Source: Hoylesella marshii DSM 16973 = JCM 13450 (GTDB lineage Bacteria; Bacteroidota; Bacteroidia; Bacteroidales; Bacteroidaceae). From it: a stretch of DNA of 64,000 nucleotides. This document shows, one piece after another, positions 16,904 through 24,412 of this stretch. Position numbers and translations under genes: made by a program. Where the stretch lies: assembly GCF_000146675.1 (NCBI RefSeq), contig NZ_GL397214.1:888291-952290 (forward strand). The letters run 5' to 3'. The stretch's first letter is position 1, and every line of letters begins with the position of its first letter. Below the pieces are notes generated by a model. The model saw only the letters and a list, made by a program, of their open reading frames with translations, searched no databases and had not been told where the DNA came from.

Positions 16904-18151
16904 ATGGCTACTATCAAACCTTTCAGAGGTGTAAGACCTCCACAAAATCTCGTTGAAAAAGTAGAGTCTCGCCCATACGATGTCCTCGACTCTGAAGAAG
17001 CAAGAGCCGAAGCTGGGGATAATGAAATGAGTCTTTATCATATCATCAAGCCCGAAATAGATTTTGAAGTAGGAACATCTGAATATGATCCGCGTGTCTA
17101 TGAGCAGGCCGCAAAGAACTTCCGCAAATTCCAAGATAAGGGATGGCTGGTTCAGGATGATAAAGAGAGCTATTATATCTATGCCCAGACGATGAATGGA
17201 AAGACGCAATATGGTCTCGTTGTCGGTGCATACGTGAACGATTATATGACGGGGGTCATCAAAAAACATGAGTTGACTCGTCGTGACAAAGAAGAAGACA
17301 GAATGAAACATGTCCGTGTCTGCGATGCGAACATTGAGCCGGTATTCTTTGCCTATCCTGACAACAAAGTGTTGGATGCGCTCATCAATCGTTATGCAGC
17401 TCAGACTCCTGTTTATGATTTCATCGCTCCGATTGATGGATTCCGCCACCAATTCTGGGTAATCTCAGACCCTGCAGATATTAAAACCATTACAGACGAG
17501 TTTGCAAAAATGCCGAGCTTGTATATCGCAGACGGTCACCACCGTTCTGCTGCTGCAGCTTTAGTTGGCGCGGAAAAAGCCAAACAGAACCCGAATCATA
17601 AAGGAACGGAAGAATACAATTACTTCATGTCCGTATGCTTCCAAGCTTCTCAACTCACAATCTTGGACTACAACCGAGTTGTAAAAGACTTAAATGGCTT
17701 GTCGAGTGAAGAGTTCTTAAAAGCATTAGAGAAGAATTTCACTGTAGTTTGCAAAGGAAAAGATGAATACAAACCGGCAAAGTTGCACGAATTTTCGCTG
17801 TACCTTGACGGCCAATGGTATGCCTTGGAAGCCAAACCCGGCACATACGATGATTCTGATCCTATCGGCGTATTAGATGTTGACATATCGAGCCGCTTGA
17901 TTTTAGATGATATTTTAAACATCAAAGACCTGCGTTCCGACAAGCGGATAGACTTTGTTGGAGGATTACGTGGTCTTCAAGAACTCAAACGTCGTGTGGA
18001 TAATGGAGAAATGCGCATGGCCTTGGCTCTTTATCCGGTAAGCATGCAACAAATCATGGATATTGCCGATAGCGGAAAAATCATGCCGCCAAAGGCTACA
18101 TGGTTTGAGCCTAAGTTGCGCTCCGGGCTTATTATCCATAAATTAAGCTAA
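16904..18151 (+). CDS. DUF1015 protein linked to serine synthesis
   Basis: A 415-residue soluble protein of the DUF1015 family. Conserved blocks are FRGVRPP (7-13), RPYDV (23-27), KHELTRRDKEEDR (121-133), DGHHR (210-214) in a short helix-loop, and a C-terminal MPPKATWFEPKLRSGL. The DGHHR motif recalls the ParB-like fold used by free-serine kinase SerK, a family parallel I infer rather than prove. The gene starts 9 bases after serA and abuts the next gene, so it belongs to the serC-serA operon. Biochemical function is unassigned in the family as far as I know. Confidence 0.88.
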   Translation: MATIKPFRGVRPPQNLVEKVESRPYDVLDSEEARAEAGDNEMSLYHIIKPEIDFEVGTSEYDPRVYEQAAKNFRKFQDKGWLVQDDKESYYIYAQTMNGKTQYGLVVGAYVNDYMTGVIKKHELTRRDKEEDRMKHVRVCDANIEPVFFAYPDNKVLDALINRYAAQTPVYDFIAPIDGFRHQFWVISDPADIKTITDEFAKMPSLYIADGHHRSAAAALVGAEKAKQNPNHKGTEEYNYFMSVCFQASQLTILDYNRVVKDLNGLSSEEFLKALEKNFTVVCKGKDEYKPAKLHEFSLYLDGQWYALEAKPGTYDDSDPIGVLDVDISSRLILDDILNIKDLRSDKRIDFVGGLRGLQELKRRVDNGEMRMALALYPVSMQQIMDIADSGKIMPPKATWFEPKLRSGLIIHKLS

Positions 18152-18748
18152 ATGTCGGATACTTATAAGACCATAACAAGCAAAATAGGACAAGGAACTT
18201 ACACCGAGAAAAGGAGTAAGTTCCTGTCTTTTTGTCACCACGTTTCATCGCAAGAGCAGGTGAAAGAGCTTCTAACAACTTATCGCAAGAAGTATTACGA
18301 TGCCCGTCATATTTGCTATGCCTATGTGTTGGGAGCGGAACGGCTTATCTTTCGCGCCAACGATGACGGGGAACCGGGGAGTACAGCGGGAAAGCCCATC
18401 TTAGGACAAATCAACAAGTATGAGTTGACAGACATTCTGGTGATTGTTGTCAGGTATTATGGAGGCATCAATCTGGGCACAGGCGGTCTGATGACAGCTT
18501 ATCGTACTGCGGCAGAAGCTGGCATTGAGAATAGTGAAAAAGTAGAACAAATAGTAGAAGAAACGACAGAGCGACTGTTCCCCTATGAGCGGATAAATGA
18601 TGTTATGCGAGTGGTTAAAGAAATGTCATCCCGCGTTATCTCCTTGGAGTATGGTGAATCGTGCCGAATTATATTGTCGGTAAGGAAATCGAAAATAAAA
18701 GAATTACGCCATCGCCTTGACAAAGTCCTTATCAAAGCCAATCCTTAA
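18152..18748 (+). CDS. IMPACT/YigZ-family protein
   Basis: A 198-residue protein of the UPF0029/IMPACT family. The N-terminal domain (about 1-125) has KRSKFLSF, DARHICYAY and the diagnostic NDDGEPGSTAGKPIL and VVRYYGGINLGTGGL. The C-terminal part is the DUF1949-like EF-G-type ferredoxin domain. Bacterial members bind nucleic acid or ribosome-associated targets, with physiological role unsettled. Its ATG directly follows the DUF1015 stop with no gap, so it is the last gene of the serine operon. The following 181 bases, between convergent genes, hold nothing I recognise. Confidence 0.9.
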   Translation: MSDTYKTITSKIGQGTYTEKRSKFLSFCHHVSSQEQVKELLTTYRKKYYDARHICYAYVLGAERLIFRANDDGEPGSTAGKPILGQINKYELTDILVIVVRYYGGINLGTGGLMTAYRTAAEAGIENSEKVEQIVEETTERLFPYERINDVMRVVKEMSSRVISLEYGESCRIILSVRKSKIKELRHRLDKVLIKANP

Positions 18749-18929
18749 CCCAAAATCGATTTGTCCTATTCGGTACTATTGTCATACCGTTACGGATAAA
18801 TGTGTTGGAAACTGTGGAAATAAGAGAAGCGAAAATGAATTATTCTATCCACCGATATATAGTGGTATGGCTGACGTTGTCGACAGAGCAAAGAAGCACC
18901 CTGCCTCAAAAAACGTTATCTCGAACTCA

Positions 18930-19571
18930 TTATGACAATATATCCGAAGGCTTTTCGGCAAAGGTCGTTGCCCCATGTTCCAAAAGGAAGTCACGGTCGC
19001 GGAATCCCCACAACACGCTGATACAAGGCAAGCCACTGTTGCGGGCAGTCGCTATGTCTACATCGCTGTCGCCTATGTAGACAGCATTTTCACGCGAAAC
19101 GCCCAACTGTCTGAAAGCCTCTATCACGGTATCGGGTGCCGGTTTCTTCCTGATGCCTTCCCGTTCACCGATAGCCACCTCCACGTAGTTGCCGAAAAAG
19201 TGTTGGCATAACTCCTGCGTAGCAGCGTAAAACTTGTTGCTCACCACAGCCACATGCTTGCCGCGACGCTTCATCTCTTTCAGCATTTCCATGATGCCAT
19301 CATATGGACGGGTAGCATCCAGATTATGCAGCATGTAATGCTCGCGAAAGGTAGTAAAGATTTCCTCAAAACGCGGATGAGATGCCCCATCCGGAATAGC
19401 GCGCTCCATGAGTTTCCTCACTCCGTTTCCTACGAATGTGCGCACCTCTTCCAATGTGCGTTCGGGTAGTCCGGCCTGTCGCAATGCATAGTTCGTACTC
19501 GCTGTCAAGTCTTCAAGCGAACTAATCAACGTACCGTCTAAATCAAAAATATAAGTCTGATATTCCTTCAT
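18930..19571 (-). CDS. HAD-family phosphatase (phosphoglycolate phosphatase-like)
   Basis: A 213-residue haloacid dehalogenase hydrolase. Motif I FDLDGTL gives nucleophile Asp10 and acid-base Asp12; motif II is the Ser in VVSNK; motif III Lys lies in RKKPAPD; motif IV is GDSDVD. The helical cap between about 15 and 85 makes it subclass I, in the Gph/PGMB branch. The substrate is probably a small phosphomonoester such as phosphoglycolate, and the sequence cannot decide. The frame extends upstream to 19754, but that part is Cys-rich and unrelated to the family, so ATG 19571 is used. Confidence 0.88.
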   Translation of the reverse strand: MKEYQTYIFDLDGTLISSLEDLTASTNYALRQAGLPERTLEEVRTFVGNGVRKLMERAIPDGASHPRFEEIFTTFREHYMLHNLDATRPYDGIMEMLKEMKRRGKHVAVVSNKFYAATQELCQHFFGNYVEVAIGEREGIRKKPAPDTVIEAFRQLGVSRENAVYIGDSDVDIATARNSGLPCISVLWGFRDRDFLLEHGATTFAEKPSDILS

Positions 19572-19738
19572 ACATTCTTCTTTTTCCGTAATTGTGGTGA
19601 GAGAAGCTCCTCGCTCACATGCCATGCAAAAATACGGAAAAAGAAGAAGACACGCGCATCCTTCCTGCTCTTTTTTAGTCAGGCAATGAGGCTTTCGCGT
19701 CTTTTCGCACGTTTCGTTCAAAAAAGAGAATACGGACG

Positions 19739-19770
19739 TTTGCTTCATGTCCATAAATTTTGTATCTTCG
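19739..19770 (+). promoter_or_regulatory. Promoter for the secreted protein gene at 19797
   Basis: TTTG (19739-19742), 20 bases, TATCTTCG (19763-19770), one base off TAnnTTTG. The ATG is 26 bases downstream. Confidence 0.6.
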
Positions 19771-19796
19771 CAATATGATTAAAAACACCTATCAAC

Positions 19797-20888
19797 ATGA
19801 AAAAAGCACTACACACCTTATTTTTATCCGTATGTTTGTACTCAATGGCTGTCATTCCGGCATGGGCTTTATCAGACACGAACAACACGCATCATACCAT
19901 CTGCTATATTCCTGTGGAAGACGAAACCACACTTTCTGCGGGCGATAAACTCATTATCGTAGATTTGGAACACGATTCCAAACACGTCATGGGCGCACAA
20001 AATACGCGAAACAATCGCAAGAGCATAACAGTATCTCTTGACGGACGTGTAATCCGAGACATCAAAACCGGTTCTGTGCTCACGTTAGGTGGAACACCCA
20101 ACTTCTGGACACTCCACGATGGCACCGGCTATCTGTCTTCAGTCAGCAATACGCAAAACGCGTTGAAAGTTGTTTCCCAAGTCCAGCCTGCTGCGAAAGC
20201 AGTTATCCATATCAACGAAAAAGGCCATGCCCGCATCTCGTTCAAACAGTATGAGAGGAGATACTTGAGCTACAACTACCGTTACGAACTCTTTTCCTGC
20301 TATGCCGATTTCTCTGAACCGGTGCATTTGTTCCGTCAATCAGTCTGCGATGTCGACATAGATGCTTCAGGTTGTATGGGTTACCGTTGCAGCGAACCCC
20401 TCGATTTCAGCAAGACACAAGGCATTGCAGCCTATATCCTTGTAACTCGCGGAACTGATGGTATCGCCTTGCAGGAAGTAAAACGTGTGCCGGCAAACAC
20501 GGGCGTCATCCTTAAAGGCACTGCCGGCACTCATTATCTTTTTGCCTCTAATGGAACGACCGACGACATTGCCCGCAATCTTTTGCATGCTACATCGGAA
20601 GAAATCATCAATACCGACGACCACGTATATATCCCCGATACCAGAACGGGAGTAACAGGACTGTATCGCTTATCAAGAGGGGAAACCATTCCGGCTAACA
20701 GTATATATGTAATACTCGAAAGTGGCACAAAAGATTTTTATCCGTTCAACGTGTCCACAGGTATCGCAACCGTGAAAAACGATGCCACCCCACAAGACGT
20801 TTACACAGTGTCGGGGATGAAAATATGCCCCAACAAGATGCAACAGGGTATCTACATCGTGAATCATCGGAAAGTACTCGCTCCGTAG
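19797..20888 (+). CDS. Secreted protein with a C-terminal sorting-like motif
   Basis: A 363-residue protein I cannot name. The signal peptide ends near residue 24 (PAWA). Residues 40-150 look like a beta-rich domain (SAGDKLIIVD, VMGAQNTRNNRKSI). Residues 200-280 hold a segment (DFSKTQGIAAYILV, VPANTGVILKG) that I associate with repeated domains in Prevotella surface proteins. The last 35 residues, with DVYTVSGMKI and QQGIYIVNHRKVL, resemble the C-terminal domain that directs cargo to the type IX secretion system in Bacteroidetes. It has its own promoter and is monocistronic. The signal peptide is clear; the secretion route is inference. Confidence 0.7.
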   Translation: MKKALHTLFLSVCLYSMAVIPAWALSDTNNTHHTICYIPVEDETTLSAGDKLIIVDLEHDSKHVMGAQNTRNNRKSITVSLDGRVIRDIKTGSVLTLGGTPNFWTLHDGTGYLSSVSNTQNALKVVSQVQPAAKAVIHINEKGHARISFKQYERRYLSYNYRYELFSCYADFSEPVHLFRQSVCDVDIDASGCMGYRCSEPLDFSKTQGIAAYILVTRGTDGIALQEVKRVPANTGVILKGTAGTHYLFASNGTTDDIARNLLHATSEEIINTDDHVYIPDTRTGVTGLYRLSRGETIPANSIYVILESGTKDFYPFNVSTGIATVKNDATPQDVYTVSGMKICPNKMQQGIYIVNHRKVLAP

Positions 20889-20935
20889 TATCTCTCTTTG
20901 GATTTCATAGAAAATCTGATAAAAGTACTTTGTAA

Positions 20936-20981
20936 GATAGAAAAAGAGAGAGATGGCCAAGCAAATTGGCCATCTCTCTCT
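20936..20981 (-). terminator. Intrinsic terminator of the tRNA-Pro gene
   Basis: On the minus strand, directly after the tRNA, a perfect 16-bp stem (20945-20960 with 20966-20981) with a 5-base loop is followed by a T-run. Its T-run orientation makes it serve the tRNA; it may also stop the + strand gene ending at 20888. Confidence 0.85.
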
Positions 20982-20982
20982 G

Positions 20983-21056
20983 TCGGGGCGACAGGATTCG
21001 AACCTGCGACCGCCTGGTCCCAAACCAGGAGCGCTACCGGGCTGCGCTACACCCCG
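20983..21056 (-). tRNA. tRNA-Pro (anticodon TGG)
   Basis: The 74-nt minus-strand sequence folds as a full cloverleaf. The acceptor stem is CGGGGTG with CGCCCCG and discriminator A. The anticodon stem is CCTGG/CCAGG with loop TTTGGGA, giving TGG, and the T arm contains GGTTCGAATCC. The 3' CCA is not encoded. A strong terminator follows at once. It decodes CCN proline codons with a wobble U. Confidence 0.95.
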
Positions 21057-21130
21057 CATTGCAAGAACCATTCTTTAAATGCGCTTGCAAAGGTAATGAC
21101 AATTCGGAAACTTTGCAAATTTACACTTGC

Positions 21131-22318
21131 TTATTTCAGAATCTTTTGGTCAATGAATATCTGCTTCAACACCTGTACGCCTTTTTCCACCTGCTCTTCC
21201 GTATGAGTAGCCATGAGTGCAAAGCGTACCAAAGTATCTTGAGGTGCGCAGGCAGGAGGAATCACGGGGTTGATAAACACGCCGTTTTCAAATGCTTGCT
21301 TCGTAACAAGAAATGTTTTGTCTACATCACGCACATAAAGAGGAATAATAGGGCTCTGTGTTTCTCCTATCTCAAATCCTTCTTCACGGAAACGGCGCAG
21401 TGCATAATGAGAGACTTTCCATAGTGCCTCAATGCGTTCCGGTTCCTTTTGGATGATATGCAAGGCCTCTAATGCGGCGGCAGTAGCTGCCGGAGTGTTG
21501 GAAGCACTGAAGATATAAGTACGACAAGTATGACGTATATAATTAATGGTGTCCGAATCTCCGGCAATAAATCCGCCGATACTTGCAAGAGACTTACTGA
21601 AAGTTCCCATAATGAGGTCTACTTCATCCGTCAATCCAAAATAGTCACAGACTCCGCGTCCGTCCCTTCCGAATACACCGAGACCATGTGCTTCATCCAC
21701 CATAATTGAGGCATTGTACTTTCGTTTCAACTCAACGATTTCCGGCAACTTAGCCAAATCGCCCTCCATGGAAAACACACCGTCTACCACAATTAGTTTC
21801 ACAGCATCATAAGGAAGTTTTTGGAGTATTTTTTCCAAATCTTCCATATCATTGTGCTTGTATTTCAGCTGGTGAGCAAAAGAAAGGCGACGCCCGTCTA
21901 CGATGCTGGCATGGTCGCGATCATCGCAAATGATATAGTCTTCTCGTCCGCAAACAACAGCGAGCACACCCGAGTTTACAGAGAATCCCGTAGAAAAGCA
22001 GAGCGTTTCATCTTTGCCGACAAACTTTGCCAACTCTCTTTCCAACTCTTCATGAATGTCCAACGTGCCATTTAAAAAACGACTTCCGGCACAACCGGAG
22101 CCGTATTTGTCCAATGCCGCTTTTGCCGCATCTATGATTCGTTGATCGCTTGTCAGTCCTGTATAGGCATTAGAGCCAAACATCAGAACATGGTGGCCTA
22201 CCATATCTACTTCTGTTCCTTGCTTGCCGGTAATGGCTCGAAAATAAGGATATACGCCTGCTTCCATGAACTTCTGAGGCTCACGATAGTTTTTGAATCT
22301 TTCTTGTAATTGTCCCAT
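21131..22318 (-). CDS. spt: Serine palmitoyltransferase
   Basis: A 395-residue PLP alpha-oxoamine synthase that joins serine and a fatty acyl-CoA or acyl-ACP to form 3-ketosphinganine, the first step of sphingolipid synthesis. Signatures are GSNAYTGLT, GSGCAGSRFLNGT, His136 in RDHASIVDGRR stacking on PLP, DEAHGLGVFG (208-217) and Schiff-base Lys242 in GTFSKSLASIGG. It is very close to my recollection of the Bacteroides enzyme BT_0870, far closer than to KBL or BioF, so I call SPT. It is transcribed divergently from a lipid kinase, which fits lipid metabolism. Confidence 0.9.
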   Translation of the reverse strand: MGQLQERFKNYREPQKFMEAGVYPYFRAITGKQGTEVDMVGHHVLMFGSNAYTGLTSDQRIIDAAKAALDKYGSGCAGSRFLNGTLDIHEELERELAKFVGKDETLCFSTGFSVNSGVLAVVCGREDYIICDDRDHASIVDGRRLSFAHQLKYKHNDMEDLEKILQKLPYDAVKLIVVDGVFSMEGDLAKLPEIVELKRKYNASIMVDEAHGLGVFGRDGRGVCDYFGLTDEVDLIMGTFSKSLASIGGFIAGDSDTINYIRHTCRTYIFSASNTPAATAAALEALHIIQKEPERIEALWKVSHYALRRFREEGFEIGETQSPIIPLYVRDVDKTFLVTKQAFENGVFINPVIPPACAPQDTLVRFALMATHTEEQVEKGVQVLKQIFIDQKILK

Positions 22319-22366
22319 TATAAAATAAAAGGTGTAGTACTCCTACAATATTCTTTAATTAGGCTG

Positions 22367-22374
22367 CAAAGATA
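22367..22374 (-). promoter_or_regulatory. Promoter -7 box for spt
   Basis: On the minus strand this reads TATCTTTG, an exact TAnnTTTG, 48 bases before the spt ATG. No convincing -33 box. Confidence 0.5.
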
Positions 22375-22468
22375 CAAAAATTGTATCATATACTGTTTTG
22401 TTTTAAGAAAAATCTGTCAGTTGGATAAATTAATCCTTTTATATGAACAGAATGCATCTTTATTTTAT

Positions 22469-22476
22469 TATCTTTG
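22469..22476 (+). promoter_or_regulatory. Promoter -7 box for the lipid kinase gene
   Basis: TATCTTTG exactly matches TAnnTTTG and lies 42 bases before the ATG at 22519. It overlaps the TTG codon where the open frame begins, so the longer frame is not the gene. Confidence 0.55.
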
Positions 22477-22518
22477 TATTTCACAATATCGTATAGGCCA
22501 GATTGTAGTGCGACAGGT

Positions 22519-23550
22519 ATGAATAAAAAGCAGATTGTATTCATCATGAATCCTATTTCCGGCACAGTAAGTAAAGCCGGAATACCACATATCATAGAGG
22601 CGAACCTTGATAAAGAGAAGTTCGACTACACGATTCGTGAGACGCAATATGCAGGACATGCCTCTGTGATTGCCGAAGAAGCTAAAGACGAAAAAGCTGA
22701 TATTGTAGTAGCTGTAGGCGGCGATGGTACGGTAAATGAAGTGGCGCGGGCTATCGTACAGTCTGATACAGCATTGGCCATTCTGCCTTGTGGTTCGGGA
22801 AACGGGCTGGCTCGACACCTGATGTTACCCATGAATATTAAAGGAGCCATCCGCATTATCAACCAATGTGAGGTGCATTGTTTAGATTATGGCACAATCA
22901 ACAACATACCATTTTTTTGTACTTGCGGCATGGGATTTGATGCCTTTATCAGTATGAAGTTTGCTATGAGCGGTAAACGAGGCCCTATCAGCTATGTGGA
23001 GAATGTGCTCAAAGAGGGACTTAAATACAAACCCGAGACTTATGAGATAGAAGACGAAACGGGAACGAAGAGATATAAGGCTTTCCTTATTTCCTGTGCG
23101 AATGCTTCTCAGTATGGAAATGACGCCTATATCGCACCTCAAGCATCTATGAGCGACGGGCTAATGGATGTCATTATTATGGAACCGTTCGACGTGCTGG
23201 AAGCCCCGCAAATCAGCATTGATATGTTTAACAAAACGCTCAATAAAAATTCCAAGATAAAGACATTTAAAACCAAGAAAATACACATACACAGAGACCA
23301 GCCCGGAGTTATTCATTATGACGGCGACCCCTTAATGATGGGCGAAGATATAGACATCGAATTAATTGCAAAAGGTATAAAGATACTCGTTAATCCTACT
23401 GCCGATAAACGCATGCGCAAACCCAATCTCATACAAAACGCATTCAGTGAATTCTTTAACGATATTCATCAAGTGAGAGAAGACATCACCCGTCAAACCC
23501 GCCACATACAAGCCCTCAACAAGATGCTTCAGCGGAAGCTCAATTTATAG
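22519..23550 (+). CDS. Diacylglycerol/sphingoid lipid kinase, YegS/BmrU family
   Basis: A 343-residue lipid kinase of the DAGK catalytic family. It has the N-terminal IMNPISGT, the nucleotide loop GGDGTVNEVA and the LPCGSGNGLAR motif (about residues 71-107). The C-terminal beta domain includes SDGLMD and QPGVIHYDGDPLM. The usual reaction is ATP-dependent phosphorylation of diacylglycerol or a related lipid. The divergent pairing with spt suggests that a sphingoid base or ceramide is possible. The last 45 residues add a basic helical tail beyond the core. Start 22519 is chosen because the promoter box overlaps the longer frame. Confidence 0.87.
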   Translation: MNKKQIVFIMNPISGTVSKAGIPHIIEANLDKEKFDYTIRETQYAGHASVIAEEAKDEKADIVVAVGGDGTVNEVARAIVQSDTALAILPCGSGNGLARHLMLPMNIKGAIRIINQCEVHCLDYGTINNIPFFCTCGMGFDAFISMKFAMSGKRGPISYVENVLKEGLKYKPETYEIEDETGTKRYKAFLISCANASQYGNDAYIAPQASMSDGLMDVIIMEPFDVLEAPQISIDMFNKTLNKNSKIKTFKTKKIHIHRDQPGVIHYDGDPLMMGEDIDIELIAKGIKILVNPTADKRMRKPNLIQNAFSEFFNDIHQVREDITRQTRHIQALNKMLQRKLNL

Positions 23551-23557
23551 TATCTTC

Positions 23558-24256
23558 CTATAAATAAAAATCTTTCGTCAAAAGGTTATATTCATTTGAT
23601 TTGTAACCAGCCCCTCCCATCAACAAGAGTCTTTCGGAATTGATTTTCTCCGGTATTTCCTTGCTGAATGTAAGGAGATAACGCTTCGGCGGTCTGCTTT
23701 CTACCGTCTTTACAGCACACACCTTAGAAAGAGAAAAGCCCACAATACTACTTTCTGAAAGAACGTCTTCCCACATTTCTGCCGGAACGATGATGGAAAA
23801 TATGCCAACAGCGGTCAGCAACCGATAAGCATGAGCAAACAGTTCGCGATATGAAAGCGTATCTGTATGCCGCGCAACAGCACGTTGTTTATCGGGATTA
23901 CGCAGACTGTTCACGAAAAAGGGCGGATTAGAAACAATGGCATCGAATGCTTCGGATGGCATATAACTCTGCACGGACGTCTCTTGTATTTCCACTCTGT
24001 CTGCAAACGGAGATGCTTTCACGTTTTCCCATGCCTGCCGACAGGCTGCCGTATCTATGTCTATTCCTGTCACCATTGCTTGTTGAAAGCGTTGTGCCAT
24101 CATCAACGCAATAAGCCCTGTGCCCGTTCCGATGTCAAGAATACGCATTCCGCCCTCTGCCCATGCACCTAACAGCACACCATCTGTACCCACCTTCATG
24201 GCACAACGGTCGTGATAGACGGTAAACCGCTTAAAACGGAAATAATCATTAGGCAT
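23558..24256 (-). CDS. trmN6: tRNA1(Val) (adenine37-N6)-methyltransferase TrmN6
   Basis: A 232-residue SAM-dependent methyltransferase of the YfiC type, which methylates N6 of A37 in tRNA-Val1. The N-terminal DYFRFKRFTVYHDRCAMKVG is typical. Motif I is LDIGTGTGLIAL (40-51), the acidic ribose ligand is in GIDID, and the catalytic NPPF is at 110-113, followed by a C-terminal beta extension. It is convergent with the lipid kinase, with 7 bases between stops, and no obvious terminator is seen there. Confidence 0.9.
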   Translation of the reverse strand: MPNDYFRFKRFTVYHDRCAMKVGTDGVLLGAWAEGGMRILDIGTGTGLIALMMAQRFQQAMVTGIDIDTAACRQAWENVKASPFADRVEIQETSVQSYMPSEAFDAIVSNPPFFVNSLRNPDKQRAVARHTDTLSYRELFAHAYRLLTAVGIFSIIVPAEMWEDVLSESSIVGFSLSKVCAVKTVESRPPKRYLLTFSKEIPEKINSERLLLMGGAGYKSNEYNLLTKDFYL

Positions 24257-24376
24257 ATTTTTCCTTAAAATCTCTTGTAAAACGATATTCTACAGGTTAT
24301 ATTGCTTTTTTTATCGAAATACCTTTACCGCCGGCAAAATTATGAGCCTATATAGTTTAATCTCAATTATAATGTT

Positions 24377-24384
24377 TAACTTTG
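24377..24384 (+). promoter_or_regulatory. Promoter -7 box for lon
   Basis: TAACTTTG matches TAnnTTTG and lies 28 bases before the ATG at 24413. The -33 region is weak. No CIRCE-type heat-shock inverted repeat is seen. Confidence 0.5.
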
Positions 24385-24412
24385 CACCTCATAATTATAG
24401 GTGAAGTATAGA

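Noticed and set aside
19572..19754. 61-residue N-terminal extension of the HAD phosphatase
   Set aside because: HAD proteins start just before the DxD motif; the extension is Cys-rich and unrelated.
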